From Sphingobacteriales bacterium (GTDB taxonomy: Bacteria > Bacteroidota > Bacteroidia > Chitinophagales > Chitinophagaceae): a DNA stretch of 64,000 bases. The position numbers were made by a program, and so were the translations under genes. Below are positions 45,523 to 55,153 of the stretch, in pieces (within the stretch, counting starts at the first letter, position 1; every line of letters starts with the position of its first letter). The notes beneath the pieces were generated by a model. That model ran no database searches. It saw only the letters and a program-made list of their open reading frames with translations, and was not told the DNA's origin. The DNA is taken from assembly GCA_012270485.1 (NCBI GenBank), contig JAAXIF010000018.1, forward strand, positions 1 through 64,000, in the 5' to 3' direction.

Positions 45523-46314
45523 ATGTCATCACTTCATATCTCTTTGATACAAACCAAGCTTTTTTGGGAAAACAAAACTGCCAACTTATTGATGCTGGAA
45601 GAAAAGATCAACAGCATTTCACAAAAAACAGAGATCGTTGTATTGCCTGAAATGTTCAGTACGGGATTCAGTATGAATCCACCCGCCTTCGCGGAAACCA
45701 TGGATGGACCTACTATTGAATGGATGAAAAAGATGGCAGCTGAAAAAAAAATTATTCTGACAGGAAGTGTTATTATTCAAGAAAATAATCAGTTTTTTAA
45801 TCGGCTATTGTGGGTATTACCCAATGGTACGATTGGTCATTATGATAAGCGTCATCGATTTGCTTTTGCCGGAGAAGATCAACATTATTCCAACGGACAT
45901 AAAAGACTCATTGCGCAAGTAAAAGGATGGAAAATCAATTTACAGATCTGTTACGATCTACGTTTTCCGGTTTGGGCCAGACAACAATCGGATGATGAGC
46001 CGGAGTATGATCTGCTTTTATATGTAGCCAATTGGCCTGAAAGAAGAAACCATGCCTGGAAAACATTACTTACCGCGCGTGCCATCGAAAACCAAGCTTA
46101 TGTAATTGGTGTGAATCGTGTAGGTGAAGATGGCAATGGTATTTATCATAGTGGCAACAGCATGGTCGTTGATCCACTCGGTGAGGTATTGTATCACAAA
46201 GAACATGAGGAAGATATTTTTACCATCATACTTGAAAAAACCACATTGATTGAAATAAGAAATAAATTTCCTTTTTGGAAAGATGCAGATGATTTTCACA
46301 TCACTCAAGACTAG
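45523..46314 (+). CDS. Carbon-nitrogen hydrolase (omega-amidase / Nit2-like)
   Basis: 263 aa nitrilase-superfamily hydrolase. Catalytic triad: Glu in VLPEMFSTGFSMN, Lys in HYDKRHRFAFAGE, Cys in INLQICYDLRFPVW. Related to YafV and eukaryotic Nit2, which hydrolyse alpha-ketoglutaramate or similar omega-amides. It is 3 bp before nagA, suggesting cotranscription. Confidence 0.88.
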   Translation: MSSLHISLIQTKLFWENKTANLLMLEEKINSISQKTEIVVLPEMFSTGFSMNPPAFAETMDGPTIEWMKKMAAEKKIILTGSVIIQENNQFFNRLLWVLPNGTIGHYDKRHRFAFAGEDQHYSNGHKRLIAQVKGWKINLQICYDLRFPVWARQQSDDEPEYDLLLYVANWPERRNHAWKTLLTARAIENQAYVIGVNRVGEDGNGIYHSGNSMVVDPLGEVLYHKEHEEDIFTIILEKTTLIEIRNKFPFWKDADDFHITQD

Positions 46315-46317
46315 ACC

Positions 46318-47418
46318 ATGGCAGAACGTAATACTTATTATGCAAACCGATTATTTACAGGAAGCAAATGGCTGAATCAATATGTAGTTGTTACGGAACG
46401 TGGTGCTATTATTGATATTCTTCCTGCTACTGCTATTCATGAGCCATACACCGCACAGTTCTCATTGATGGCGCCGGCATTTATGGATATTCAGATTTAC
46501 GGGGCTTATGATCGTTTACTTGCTGTGTATCCCGAAGTAACTTCATTGGAACGTCTATACGAGTATTGTAAAAAAGGGGGTGCTGCTTATTTTCAACCCA
46601 CCGTTGCCACTAATAGTTACGAGGTATTCAAAAAATGTATTGATGCCGTTCGTGCTTACAAACAAATGGGTGGTAAAGGCTGTATTGGTTTGCATGTTGA
46701 AGGCCCTTGGATCAATCCGCTGAAGAGAGGAGCACATCAGGAGCAATACATCCACGCCCCTACATTGGAGCAAGCACGTGAACTACTGGAATATGGCAAA
46801 GGTGTTATCACCATGATCACACTTGCGCCGGAGGTTTGTAGTCAGGAAGTATTATCCATGATTCGTTCTTATGGTATCGTGATCTCTGCCGGACACAGCA
46901 ACGCTACTTATGAAGAAAGTATGTTGGCATTTAAAAACGGAATAGGTGCGGCAACTCATTTATTCAATGCCATGAGTCCTTTACATCACCGTGAGCCGGG
47001 ATTGGCAGGTGCTATTTTAGACCATGAAACAGTGATGTGCAGTGTGGTACCCGATGGTTATCATGTTGACTTTGCTGCCATTCGTATTGCCAAAAAACAA
47101 ATGAAGGAAAGATTATTCGCTATTACGGATGCTGTTACCAATACGACCACCGGACCCTACCCACATGCACTCAAAGGCGATTATTATGAATCGGATGGTG
47201 TATTAAGTGGGTCTGCTTTGAACATGGTGAAGTGTGTACAAAATCTGGTACATAAAGCCAATATTCAACTGGAAGAAGCTTTCCGAATGGCCAGCCTCTA
47301 TCCTGCACAAGTAATGGGCTTAGCACACAGAAGTGGAAGAATTGAAAAAGGATATAATACCGCATTGACAGGGCTTAGTGAAACGTTGGATGTAATTGAG
47401 GTAGTTGATGGTCCATAG
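46318..47418 (+). CDS. nagA: N-acetylglucosamine-6-phosphate deacetylase
   Basis: 366 aa amidohydrolase. Metal ligands in HVEGPWINPLKRGAHQ (Glu), GHSNATYEE (His) and ATHLFNAMSPLHHREPG (His). The catalytic Asp is in AITDAVTNT. It removes acetyl from GlcNAc-6-P in amino-sugar recycling. Its stop codon (47416-47418) lies within a heptad repeat tract, so the last residues may be altered by it. Confidence 0.92.
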   Translation: MAERNTYYANRLFTGSKWLNQYVVVTERGAIIDILPATAIHEPYTAQFSLMAPAFMDIQIYGAYDRLLAVYPEVTSLERLYEYCKKGGAAYFQPTVATNSYEVFKKCIDAVRAYKQMGGKGCIGLHVEGPWINPLKRGAHQEQYIHAPTLEQARELLEYGKGVITMITLAPEVCSQEVLSMIRSYGIVISAGHSNATYEESMLAFKNGIGAATHLFNAMSPLHHREPGLAGAILDHETVMCSVVPDGYHVDFAAIRIAKKQMKERLFAITDAVTNTTTGPYPHALKGDYYESDGVLSGSALNMVKCVQNLVHKANIQLEEAFRMASLYPAQVMGLAHRSGRIEKGYNTALTGLSETLDVIEVVDGP

Positions 47419-47455
47419 TCTATGGTTCATAGCAAATGGCTCATGGCAAATGGTT
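47407..47455. repeat. Heptad-periodic tract, CATGG/CATAG family
   Basis: Seven degenerate 7-mers in phase (type NATGGNT and CATAGNN). It begins inside the last codons of nagA and contains its stop. Confidence 0.7.
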
Positions 47456-47460
47456 AAAAA

Positions 47461-47498
47461 GGAAGAGGCAGTATCAAAAGTCTGATACTGCCTCTTCC
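47461..47498. terminator. Bidirectional terminator of nagA and the S41 gene
   Basis: 16-bp perfect stem GGAAGAGGCAGTATCA / TGATACTGCCTCTTCC with a 6-nt loop, between convergent genes. Same hairpin family as 42268-42299. Confidence 0.92.
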
Positions 47499-47502
47499 TT
47501 TT

Positions 47503-47551
47503 ACTATGGACTATAAGCCATTTGCTATGAACTATCGACTATTGTCTATCA
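47503..47551. repeat. Heptad-periodic tract, CTATGGA family
   Basis: Seven degenerate 7-mers in phase (ACTATGG and ACTATNN types). It overlaps the last about seven codons and the stop of the S41 peptidase gene. Confidence 0.7.
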
Positions 47552-49010
47552 TCCTCCTCACTTCACGCAACTTAATATCATATCCTTCACGAATAGCTTT
47601 TGAAGAGGGTTTGATAAATGTATCCGGCATGATGCCTCTTCCTTTAGGTCTATTTTTGTCGATCACCAAACGATACAAAGGCAAACTCACTATGAGTCCG
47701 GAATGGGGTAATGTGATCTTGGGAATATGCATGGCTGAATTACCATAATATCCACCACCACTTTCTTCTCCCAATACTTTTACATTCGATTGTCCTTGTA
47801 AATGCGATATGAACATGGTAGCTGCAGAAAAAGTATAACCACCTTGTATCAAATACAGTTTGCCGTCATAGTGATGTTTTGTAGCCGGTTTATACTGATG
47901 TTGTTCATACCTGCGGTAATGAATTTTTCCATCTTGCATTTTCTTTCCGCCAAAATTCATCGCTAACCAATAGATAAATGATGGCTTGATATATCGACTA
48001 TATTGCATTCGTCTACTGAATGCGACAACACTATCGCCTACTTTAAAAGGTTTGTTGATGAGGTATCTGGTTAAATCAATACTATTGCCAACATTACCAC
48101 CACCGTTTTCCCTTAAGTCTATCACGAGGTTTGCAATGGAAAGACGATTCAAGGTTTTGAAACTTCGCCTGAAAAACGTTTTGAGTCTTCCTCCTGAAAA
48201 AGTGGTTAAACGAATAAAAGCAGTACTATGTAAAGTATCAATCACCATCGAACGCTTATTTAACAACCGGAGTTTTCTCAATTCTCTGCGTGTTAATGTG
48301 GGTGTTATTTCGCGTATTTGTTTTTTTGTGGAGTCTTTTATTGGACGATATGCTTTGATACTGGCTTCTTTCTCTTGTCCAAGTGAATCTATGTATTTGA
48401 TAACATATATCGAATCGCCATCACCCCAAATGGTTTTATACCAACCGGGAAAATTACCACTGATGACCTGACTTTTATGATTGGTGATATACCCATCTGT
48501 ACTGATATATTGGTAAAGGGTATCTAAAATCTCTACAGGTGATCTTCCATTGATAGCTGTTACAATGGTTCCGCTTTTGAAAATTGAATCATTATTATAA
48601 GCACTACCCAATACTACCAAGCTATCATCCCAAGCCTTTAATGCCAATGGAAATTGAGGAAAGCGGTAGCGATTGGCAATTTTACCATATGCTTTTGAAA
48701 ATCGAACAGTAGTATGTCCACAACGAATGGTTGCAATGAGTTTAGATAATCGGTTTTTATAGTCTACTTCATTCAGTGAATCGGTAATACCTGCAATGGT
48801 TGTTTCAAAATAATAATCGATACTGTCTTTAGATGTGTACCAATATAAACTTGGGTGATTTGCTTCCAGCACTTTTTTAAGAATCCGAATATCTTCCTTT
48901 AAATCTGCCGCTGCCATTTTAGGAAGTGGAGGAAAAAAGTTTTGCGCAGGTGCTGATGCTGAAACAATCAGCATAAAAACAACGGGTATCGATCTTCGGA
49001 TAAAATTCAT
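47532..49010 (-). CDS. S41-family (tail-specific-type) peptidase
   Basis: 492 aa. Signal peptide (IPVVFMLIVSASAPAQ), a helical N-terminal region, a PDZ-like part (FKSGTIVTAINGRSPVEIL), then the S41 domain: FIRLTTFSGGRLK, LVIDLRENGGGNVG, and the nucleophile Ser in QGGYTFSAATMF. Likely a periplasmic or surface protease. The last residues (IDNSR) are encoded by the heptad tract. It ends 6 bp from the preceding thiL stop on the same strand. Confidence 0.85.
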   Translation of the reverse strand: MNFIRRSIPVVFMLIVSASAPAQNFFPPLPKMAAADLKEDIRILKKVLEANHPSLYWYTSKDSIDYYFETTIAGITDSLNEVDYKNRLSKLIATIRCGHTTVRFSKAYGKIANRYRFPQFPLALKAWDDSLVVLGSAYNNDSIFKSGTIVTAINGRSPVEILDTLYQYISTDGYITNHKSQVISGNFPGWYKTIWGDGDSIYVIKYIDSLGQEKEASIKAYRPIKDSTKKQIREITPTLTRRELRKLRLLNKRSMVIDTLHSTAFIRLTTFSGGRLKTFFRRSFKTLNRLSIANLVIDLRENGGGNVGNSIDLTRYLINKPFKVGDSVVAFSRRMQYSRYIKPSFIYWLAMNFGGKKMQDGKIHYRRYEQHQYKPATKHHYDGKLYLIQGGYTFSAATMFISHLQGQSNVKVLGEESGGGYYGNSAMHIPKITLPHSGLIVSLPLYRLVIDKNRPKGRGIMPDTFIKPSSKAIREGYDIKLREVRRMIDNSR

Positions 49011-49016
49011 AAGTTT

Positions 49017-50051
49017 CTACTGCTGAAAAGCATTCCATCCCTGTGCAGTAATATCAAAACTGTTTCCTCCTTTGGTCAATAGCTTACAACCCTCCTCGAG
49101 TTCAGCCATGTAACCAATTACACTCATGTCTTCATTGAGTGTAATTTTATCATAGTCCTCTTGTTTCAGTGTAAAGATGAGCTCATAATCTTCTCCGCCA
49201 TTCAATGCACAAACAGTAGGATCTAAACCAAATTTAAAAGCAGCTTTTCTGCTATCTTCTGCAATAGGTAGCTTTTCTTCATAAATACGACAACCCAATG
49301 CGCTTTGTTTACAGATATGTAAAATTTCGCTGCTGATGCCATCGCTTACATCCATCATAGCAGTAGGAACGATATTATTTTGTTCAAAAAAATCAACGAT
49401 CTCTTTTCGAGCTTCCGGTTTTAATAATCGCCCTACTATATAACTTTCATTCTCTAGATCAGGTTGAATTTTTGGATTTTCAAGATAAATCTTCTTCTCT
49501 CTCTCCATCAGTGTAAGTCCCAGATAAGCGCCTCCCAAATCGCCACTCACGCAAATCAAATCGCCTTTTGAGGCAGTACTTCTTTTTACAAATTTTTCTG
49601 GTGCCACTTCTCCAATAGCAGTGACTGATATAACAAATCCTTTTGTAGAGGAAGAAGTGTCGCCACCAATGAGGTCTACTTTATGTTTTTCACAAGCAAA
49701 GTGAACGCCTTCATAAAATTCAGTAACTGCTTCCAAACTAAAACGATTACTGATACCAATGCTCACGGTGATTTGTGTTGGCGTTGCATTCATCGCATAG
49801 ATATCACTCAGGTTCACCATCACTGCTTTGTAACCCAGATGCTTCAATGGCGTATACATCAAATCAAAATGAATACCCTCCAGTAATAAATCGGTGGTAA
49901 TCACTGTTTGTTTACCGAAATGATCGATCACAGCTGCATCATCACCTACACCCAAAATAGTTGACGCATTATGCGTTTCAAAATTCTTGGTGAGGTGTTC
50001 GATCAATCCAAATTCACCCAAACTCGCTATTTCTGTTCTTGTTTCACTCAT
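49017..50051 (-). CDS. thiL: Thiamine-monophosphate kinase
   Basis: 344 aa. Phosphorylates thiamine monophosphate to the pyrophosphate cofactor. Motifs GVGDDAAVI, TTDLLLEGIHFDL, NLSDIYAMNA, GGDTSSS, MDVSDGISSE and GGEDYELIF are those of the AIR-synthase-fold ThiL. The open frame extends to 50105, but those 18 codons are heptad repeat sequence and the ATG at 50051 (MSETRTEIAS) is preferred. Confidence 0.95.
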   Translation of the reverse strand: MSETRTEIASLGEFGLIEHLTKNFETHNASTILGVGDDAAVIDHFGKQTVITTDLLLEGIHFDLMYTPLKHLGYKAVMVNLSDIYAMNATPTQITVSIGISNRFSLEAVTEFYEGVHFACEKHKVDLIGGDTSSSTKGFVISVTAIGEVAPEKFVKRSTASKGDLICVSGDLGGAYLGLTLMEREKKIYLENPKIQPDLENESYIVGRLLKPEARKEIVDFFEQNNIVPTAMMDVSDGISSEILHICKQSALGCRIYEEKLPIAEDSRKAAFKFGLDPTVCALNGGEDYELIFTLKQEDYDKITLNEDMSVIGYMAELEEGCKLLTKGGNSFDITAQGWNAFQQ

Positions 50052-50061
50052 AATTAGGTAT

Positions 50062-50117
50062 AAATGATGAATAATGAATGTCGAATATCGAATATCGAAA
50101 TTCAATATTCGATATTC
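50062..50117. repeat. Heptad-periodic tract, GAATATC family
   Basis: Eight 7-mers in phase (GAATATC twice exact; others GAAATTC, GATATTC, GAATGTC). It also forms an imperfect hairpin. It fills the space between the IMPase stop and the thiL start. Confidence 0.75.
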
Positions 50118-50900
50118 TTAATTGCCAACCTGACGCCCATTTACAATCGCTACCAGTTCGTCATGTATTTTGCCGTTGGTGGCTATGATATGTGGCTGGT
50201 AGGGTGAGTAATGATTCCCTTTAAAGTCGGTCACTTTACCTCCTGCTTCTTCTACCATTAAAAATCCGGCTGCACTATCCCAGGCTTGTAATTTATGTTC
50301 ATAAAAACCATCAAAACGTCCGGCAGCAACCCAACACAAGTCAATAGCAGCACTACCCAATCTTCTAACCGGAACGCCTTTTCGGATCAGCTTTTCAAAT
50401 ACTTGTAGCGGACCGTTTTCCATATCTAAATAAGTATAAGGAAACCCTGTCACCAAACAACTTTTAATGACTTCCGTTTTATCACTCACCTGAATTTTTT
50501 TATCATTCAATGTGGCACCAAATCCTTTTTGAGCGAAGTAAAATTCATTGATGAATGGATTATACACAGCACCGAGTATCATTTCACCATCTTGTTCAAT
50601 ACCAATACTCACACAACAAATGGGAATGCCGTTTGCGAAATTTACAGTACCATCAATCGGATCAATGATCCATTTATAAGAAGAGTCTTGAATAATTTCT
50701 CCTGTTTCTTCACTCAGAATAAAATGATCAGGAAAGTCTTGTCGGATCACCTCAAAAATGGCTTTTTCAGCAGCATGATCTGCTTCTGTAACCAGATTAT
50801 TGACCCCTTCCTTATTGCTGATCGTAAATTGTCCGTTGAAAAAGTGTTGTAATTGTGCGGCTCCTGCCTCGGTTGCTTTGATAAGTGTTTGTTTCAACAT
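50118..50900 (-). CDS. suhB: Inositol monophosphatase family protein
   Basis: 260 aa. Metal-binding motifs EETGE, DPIDGTVNFANGIP and WDSAAGFLMVEEAGG are all present, so an active Mg-dependent phosphatase (inositol-1-phosphate or related, SuhB-like). The symbol is by family resemblance. A -7 box ends five bases before the ATG, which suggests leaderless or nearly leaderless mRNA. Confidence 0.88.
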   Translation of the reverse strand: MLKQTLIKATEAGAAQLQHFFNGQFTISNKEGVNNLVTEADHAAEKAIFEVIRQDFPDHFILSEETGEIIQDSSYKWIIDPIDGTVNFANGIPICCVSIGIEQDGEMILGAVYNPFINEFYFAQKGFGATLNDKKIQVSDKTEVIKSCLVTGFPYTYLDMENGPLQVFEKLIRKGVPVRRLGSAAIDLCWVAAGRFDGFYEHKLQAWDSAAGFLMVEEAGGKVTDFKGNHYSPYQPHIIATNGKIHDELVAIVNGRQVGN

Positions 50901-50904
50901 AGGG

Positions 50905-50912
50905 CAAAAATA
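50905..50912 (-). promoter_or_regulatory. -7 box (TATTTTTG) next to the IMPase start codon
   Basis: Exact TAnnTTTG match on the minus strand, ending 5 bp from the ATG at 50900. Transcription starts a few bases after this box in Bacteroidota, so the transcript would begin near the A of the ATG. Confidence 0.4.
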
Positions 50913-50930
50913 ACGAACCTGCGGTTAAGG

Positions 50931-50958
50931 GACAAGAAACAAGACACAAGTAACGAGA
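50931..50958. repeat. Heptad-periodic tract, ACAAG family
   Basis: Four 7-mers in phase (GACAAGA, AACAAGA and variants) in the divergent space between the IMPase and GT2 genes. Confidence 0.6.
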
Positions 50959-50983
50959 TTGAATACAGTGCTTCTGAGTATTA

Positions 50984-52156
50984 TTGCATATTGAAAACCA
51001 TCATTTGACACTCAGTATCATCATAGTTAATTACAATGTGCGTGCTTTTTTGGAGCAGTGTATACGTACTATATTGATGTCGTCCCAGAATATCGATACA
51101 GAGATCATTGTAGTGGATAATGGTTCTTCCGATAACTGTATTCCCATTTTACAACCCTTGTTTCCGAAAGTACAGTTTATCAGATCGAATATCAATCTGG
51201 GTTTTGCCAAAGCCAATAATCTGGCATTGCAAAAAGCTTCAGGATCATTTGTCCTTTTTTTGAATCCCGATACGCTGCTAACTCCTTTTGCTTTGTCAAC
51301 CTGTTTGCAGCATTTTGCTACGCATGAACAAACCGGGGCAATAGGTATTCGGATGATCAATGGGTTGGGGGAATTTTTACCGGAAAGCAAAAGAGCTTTG
51401 CCTTCACTTTCAACCGCATTTTTTAAGCTTATTGGATTGGCACGTATTTTTCCTTCTTCCGGTATATTCAATCGGTATGCACTCGGACATCTTTCTCCAC
51501 TACAAAACCATCAGGTAGAAGTACTGGCCGGTGCTTTTATGATGGTTCGTAAAAAAATTTTGGACACGCTTGGTGGATTTGATACTGATTATTTCATGTA
51601 TGGTGAAGATATCGATCTGAGTCTACGCATTTCCAAAACAGGTTATACACTGCAATACTTAGGAGAGGCTACTATTGTACATTACAAAGGACAAAGCTCA
51701 AAACACAGAACTGTTTTTCATACGGCTATCTTTTTTCAAGCTATGAAAATCTTTGCGCAAAAAAATTATCGTCTGGGTTGGATGCTGATCCCTTTTATTC
51801 AGTTACTCGGTGTATGGACACAATTCAAGAAAAAGATTTCAAAATCCGGTTCAACCGAGGCTTTATTGCAAGCACATAAAAACTTATTGGTTATATGTAA
51901 GAAAGATCACGAATCCGATATCCTTTCTGTTCTTGAGCAACAAAACAGGTCTCACTGTTATTTGTCGAGTGTACATCTTCATCAACAATCCATCAGTATG
52001 CTTTCTAATGAAATCAGGCAGTATAAAGCGGAACAAATATTGATCCGTATCCCTGATATGGATATGTCAGATGCCATCAGTTTGATGGAAAAAAATAAAG
52101 GCATATTTTTTCGGTTTATTTTTGCCGACTCAGCTACCATTAGCTTTAACAATTGA
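50984..52156 (+). CDS. Family 2 glycosyltransferase (WcaA/rhamnosyltransferase type)
   Basis: 390 aa. LSIIIVNYNVRAFLEQC starts the GT-A fold; DNGSSDN, FLNPDTLLTP (DxD-like) and the acceptor-side GAFMMVRKKIL and DYFMYGEDIDLSLR follow. The C-terminal about 130 residues are not the GT2 core. There is no ATG: TTG at 50984 or TTG at 51005 could start it. It probably adds sugars to a surface glycan. It is monocistronic on its strand. Confidence 0.83.
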   Translation: MHIENHHLTLSIIIVNYNVRAFLEQCIRTILMSSQNIDTEIIVVDNGSSDNCIPILQPLFPKVQFIRSNINLGFAKANNLALQKASGSFVLFLNPDTLLTPFALSTCLQHFATHEQTGAIGIRMINGLGEFLPESKRALPSLSTAFFKLIGLARIFPSSGIFNRYALGHLSPLQNHQVEVLAGAFMMVRKKILDTLGGFDTDYFMYGEDIDLSLRISKTGYTLQYLGEATIVHYKGQSSKHRTVFHTAIFFQAMKIFAQKNYRLGWMLIPFIQLLGVWTQFKKKISKSGSTEALLQAHKNLLVICKKDHESDILSVLEQQNRSHCYLSSVHLHQQSISMLSNEIRQYKAEQILIRIPDMDMSDAISLMEKNKGIFFRFIFADSATISFNN

Positions 52157-52217
52157 GCGCTCTGTTTTTACAAGCTTTTAATGTAGTTTCGTATATTCAC
52201 TTAACCCGATTCTGACG

Positions 52218-53753
52218 ATGGCCATTTTCGATATTAAACTTCCCAATAGGATTCTTAAAGCATTAAGACTGCCGCAAAACAATCCGCGCAGACAGCAGAT
52301 CAGGGTATTAAAGAAGTTATTACGGAAGGCCCGATTTACGGCTTTTGGTCAACAATATCGTTTTGATGAGATTTTATTAAGTAAACATCCGGGAAAAAAG
52401 TTTCAAGAACTGGTTCCTACTTTCAACTACAATAAAATACATCAGGAATGGTGGCATAAAACACTGGAAGGCATACCTGATATCTGTTGGCCCGGTAAGA
52501 TTCGCTATTATGCATTGAGTAGTGGCACCAGTGAGGCAGCCAGTAAATATATTCCTGTTACCAATGATTTATTGAGTGGCAATAAACTCGTAATGATTCG
52601 TCAACTTTTTAGCTTGAGAAATTATGAGAATATCCCTTATAGTTCCATCGGCAAGGGTTGGCTTACCTTGGGAGGCAGCACTGATTTACAAAAAGAAGGT
52701 CCGGGTTATTATGCAGGTGACCTGAGTGGTATTACCCAGAAAAAAGCACCTTTTTGGTTCCAGCCATTTTATAAACCGGGAAAAAAGATCGCCAAACAGA
52801 AGGACTGGAATAAAAAATTAGAAGAAATCGTTGATAAAGCTCCTGATTGGGATATTGGCTTTATTGTAGGCGTGCCTGCATGGATTCAAATGTGTATGGA
52901 GATGGTGATTCAACGATATAAGCTGAACCATATTCACGAAATGTGGCCCAACCTGGCATTCTTTGTACATGGTGGCGTAAGTTTCGAGCCGTATAAAATA
53001 GGTTTTGAAAAACTACTTGGTAAGCCCATTACTTATATTGAAACCTATTTGGCTAGTGAAGGTTTTATTGCATATCAGGATCGTCAATTTGCAAAAGGGA
53101 TGCGATTGGTGACCAGCGAGCATATTTTTATGGAGTTTGTTCCATTTGATGATACCAATTTCAATGCAGATGGTGAAATGATCGACAATCCTGAAGCCTT
53201 GATGATTCATGAAGTGGAAGAAGGAAAAGATTATGCGTTACTCATTAGTACTTCTGCGGGTACCTGGCGCTATCTCATTGGTGACACCGTTCGCTTTGTT
53301 GATAAAGACCGTTGTGAAATTGTGATTACCGGTAGAACCAAACATTTTCTAAGTTTGGTAGGAGAACATCTCAGTGTCGACAATATGAATAAAGCGATTC
53401 AACTCGCCAGTGAAAAGATGAATATTTCTATTCCCGAGTTCACAGTAGCCGGTGTTCCTTATGAAAGCTTTTTTGCACACCACTGGTATGTTGCCTGTGA
53501 TGATACCGTTGATAAAAAACAATTATTACAGCTGATTGACGGCGCACTTAAAGAATTGAATGATGATTATGCTGTTGAAAGAAAAAGTGCTTTAAAAGAA
53601 GTTTTTTTGGATGTACTCTCGGAACATCAATTCATGGAATTTATGCGCTCTAAAGGAAAAGTGGGTGGACAACATAAATTTCCTCGTGTTTTGAAAGGAA
53701 AAATGTTGGAAGACTGGCAAGCTTTTTTAAAAAAAGAATTGGTGACTGAATGA
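52218..53753 (+). CDS. GH3-family (auxin-responsive promoter-type) acyl-adenylate enzyme
   Basis: 511 aa. The GH3/ANL fold is shown by the ATP-binding YYALSSGTSEAASKYIP, GGSTDLQKEG, SLVGEHLSVDNM and FPRVLKGKMLEDW. Plant members join amino acids to acyl hormones; the role in Bacteroidota is not established. Its stop overlaps the next start (ATGA). Confidence 0.85.
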   Translation: MAIFDIKLPNRILKALRLPQNNPRRQQIRVLKKLLRKARFTAFGQQYRFDEILLSKHPGKKFQELVPTFNYNKIHQEWWHKTLEGIPDICWPGKIRYYALSSGTSEAASKYIPVTNDLLSGNKLVMIRQLFSLRNYENIPYSSIGKGWLTLGGSTDLQKEGPGYYAGDLSGITQKKAPFWFQPFYKPGKKIAKQKDWNKKLEEIVDKAPDWDIGFIVGVPAWIQMCMEMVIQRYKLNHIHEMWPNLAFFVHGGVSFEPYKIGFEKLLGKPITYIETYLASEGFIAYQDRQFAKGMRLVTSEHIFMEFVPFDDTNFNADGEMIDNPEALMIHEVEEGKDYALLISTSAGTWRYLIGDTVRFVDKDRCEIVITGRTKHFLSLVGEHLSVDNMNKAIQLASEKMNISIPEFTVAGVPYESFFAHHWYVACDDTVDKKQLLQLIDGALKELNDDYAVERKSALKEVFLDVLSEHQFMEFMRSKGKVGGQHKFPRVLKGKMLEDWQAFLKKELVTE

Positions 53754-54376
53754 GAATATTATTGACCTTATTATTAGCGGTTTGTCTGCTGCAAGCACAG
53801 GCACAAGTACCTAAAGACGCATTGCTAAAAAGAAAAGCACCCGAAAGCTTTCAGGTACTCTTCACAACTACAAAAGGTTATTTTATTTTAGAAGCGTATA
53901 GAAGATGGTCGCCATTAGGTGTAGATCGATTGTATCAGTTGGTACTCAGTGGTTTTTACAATAACAATATGATCTACCGTGTAGAACCCAATTATGTGGT
54001 ACAGTTTGGTATATCTGACAAATTTGAATTGAATTTTTTCTGGGATCGAAAAAAAATTACTGATGAGCCTGTGTTGTACCAACACAAAAAGGGAGTCGTA
54101 GCGTTTGCCCGTGATATTGCCAACAGCAGGGCTACACAGCTTTTCATCAATATGGTTGACAATCCAACATTGGATACCACTATTCGTTCCGATGTCAAAG
54201 GGTTTTCACCGATTGGTAAAATTATCAAAGGAATGGAAGTGGTGGCAAAGTTCAATTCCCAATACGGCAGACGCATAGTCCCGATACAAGATTCCATTTA
54301 TCTCTATGGTAATGCATACCTACAAGAAAATTTTCCCGGTCTGGATTATATTATTGCAGCACAGATTATTCGCTGA
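53750..54376 (+). CDS. Cyclophilin-type peptidyl-prolyl isomerase, secreted
   Basis: 208 aa with signal peptide (LLTLLLAVCLLQAQAQ). Cyclophilin motifs: FTTTKGYFILEAYRRWSPLGVDRLYQLV, FYNNNMIYRVEPNYVVQFG, GVVAFARDIANSRATQLFINM (catalytic region) and KGFSPIGKIIKGMEVV. It likely acts on periplasmic protein folding. Translationally coupled to the GH3 gene. Confidence 0.9.
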   Translation: MRILLTLLLAVCLLQAQAQVPKDALLKRKAPESFQVLFTTTKGYFILEAYRRWSPLGVDRLYQLVLSGFYNNNMIYRVEPNYVVQFGISDKFELNFFWDRKKITDEPVLYQHKKGVVAFARDIANSRATQLFINMVDNPTLDTTIRSDVKGFSPIGKIIKGMEVVAKFNSQYGRRIVPIQDSIYLYGNAYLQENFPGLDYIIAAQIIR

Positions 54377-54452
54377 GTTGATCCACTGATCAAACATTCT
54401 TCTGATTTTACAATTTTTGCCATTATTTTCGGCATTTAACCAATACCCCTTC

Positions 54453-55106
54453 ATGGTTGCCCCATTTTTAAAAGGAATATTGCTGGGTCTTATCCTTAGT
54501 ATCTCTGTAGGACCCGTGATCTTTGCCATCATCAAGCAAAGCATCAATAATGGGCATAAAGCAGGTTATTTATTTGTGGCTGGCGTTTCGGCAAGTGATA
54601 TTTCACTGGTATTGATCTGTAATTTTTTTACTTCCTTATTCAATACAGCTATATCACATAAAACATCCATTGCTATTGCAGGTAGTATTTTCTTAATCGC
54701 TGTTGGTATCTATACGCTGTTCTTTAAAAAAGTACATACGGATGAAGAAAATAATATTGCTGATAAAAAATTCAGAAAAAGAGATTACGCTGCTATTTTT
54801 TTATCCGGTTATTTCATGAATACACTGAATCCGGGTGTTTTTCTTTTTTGGTTTGCTTGGACTGCCGCTATACTGGCTGATTCACAAACTGCAGAATACC
54901 CAAATGAATACCGTTTGATTGTTTTTGGTACCTGTTTGGTATTTGTTTTAGTTTCTGATATCCTGAAAGTAGTATTAGCAGGTAAACTACGTTCCCGATT
55001 AACCGCTAAGAATCTACATTACATCAATAAATTATCAGGATTGATACTCATTGGTTTTGGTATTGCCTTGTGTTGGGGTGCTGTTTCTTTATTGAAACAG
55101 GTTTAA
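54453..55106 (+). CDS. LysE-family amino acid exporter
   Basis: 217 aa from the ATG at 54453. About six membrane helices; the family start (LLGLILSISVGPVIFAIIKQSI) and the second conserved region GYFMNTLNPGVFLFWFAW are clear. It exports an amino acid or similar small metabolite. The TTG start at 54417 adds 12 residues without support. Confidence 0.88.
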   Translation: MVAPFLKGILLGLILSISVGPVIFAIIKQSINNGHKAGYLFVAGVSASDISLVLICNFFTSLFNTAISHKTSIAIAGSIFLIAVGIYTLFFKKVHTDEENNIADKKFRKRDYAAIFLSGYFMNTLNPGVFLFWFAWTAAILADSQTAEYPNEYRLIVFGTCLVFVLVSDILKVVLAGKLRSRLTAKNLHYINKLSGLILIGFGIALCWGAVSLLKQV

Positions 55107-55153
55107 CAATTCTGCAAGTCAGGGAACTTGTTTTCTAATTATCTTTCCTGAAC

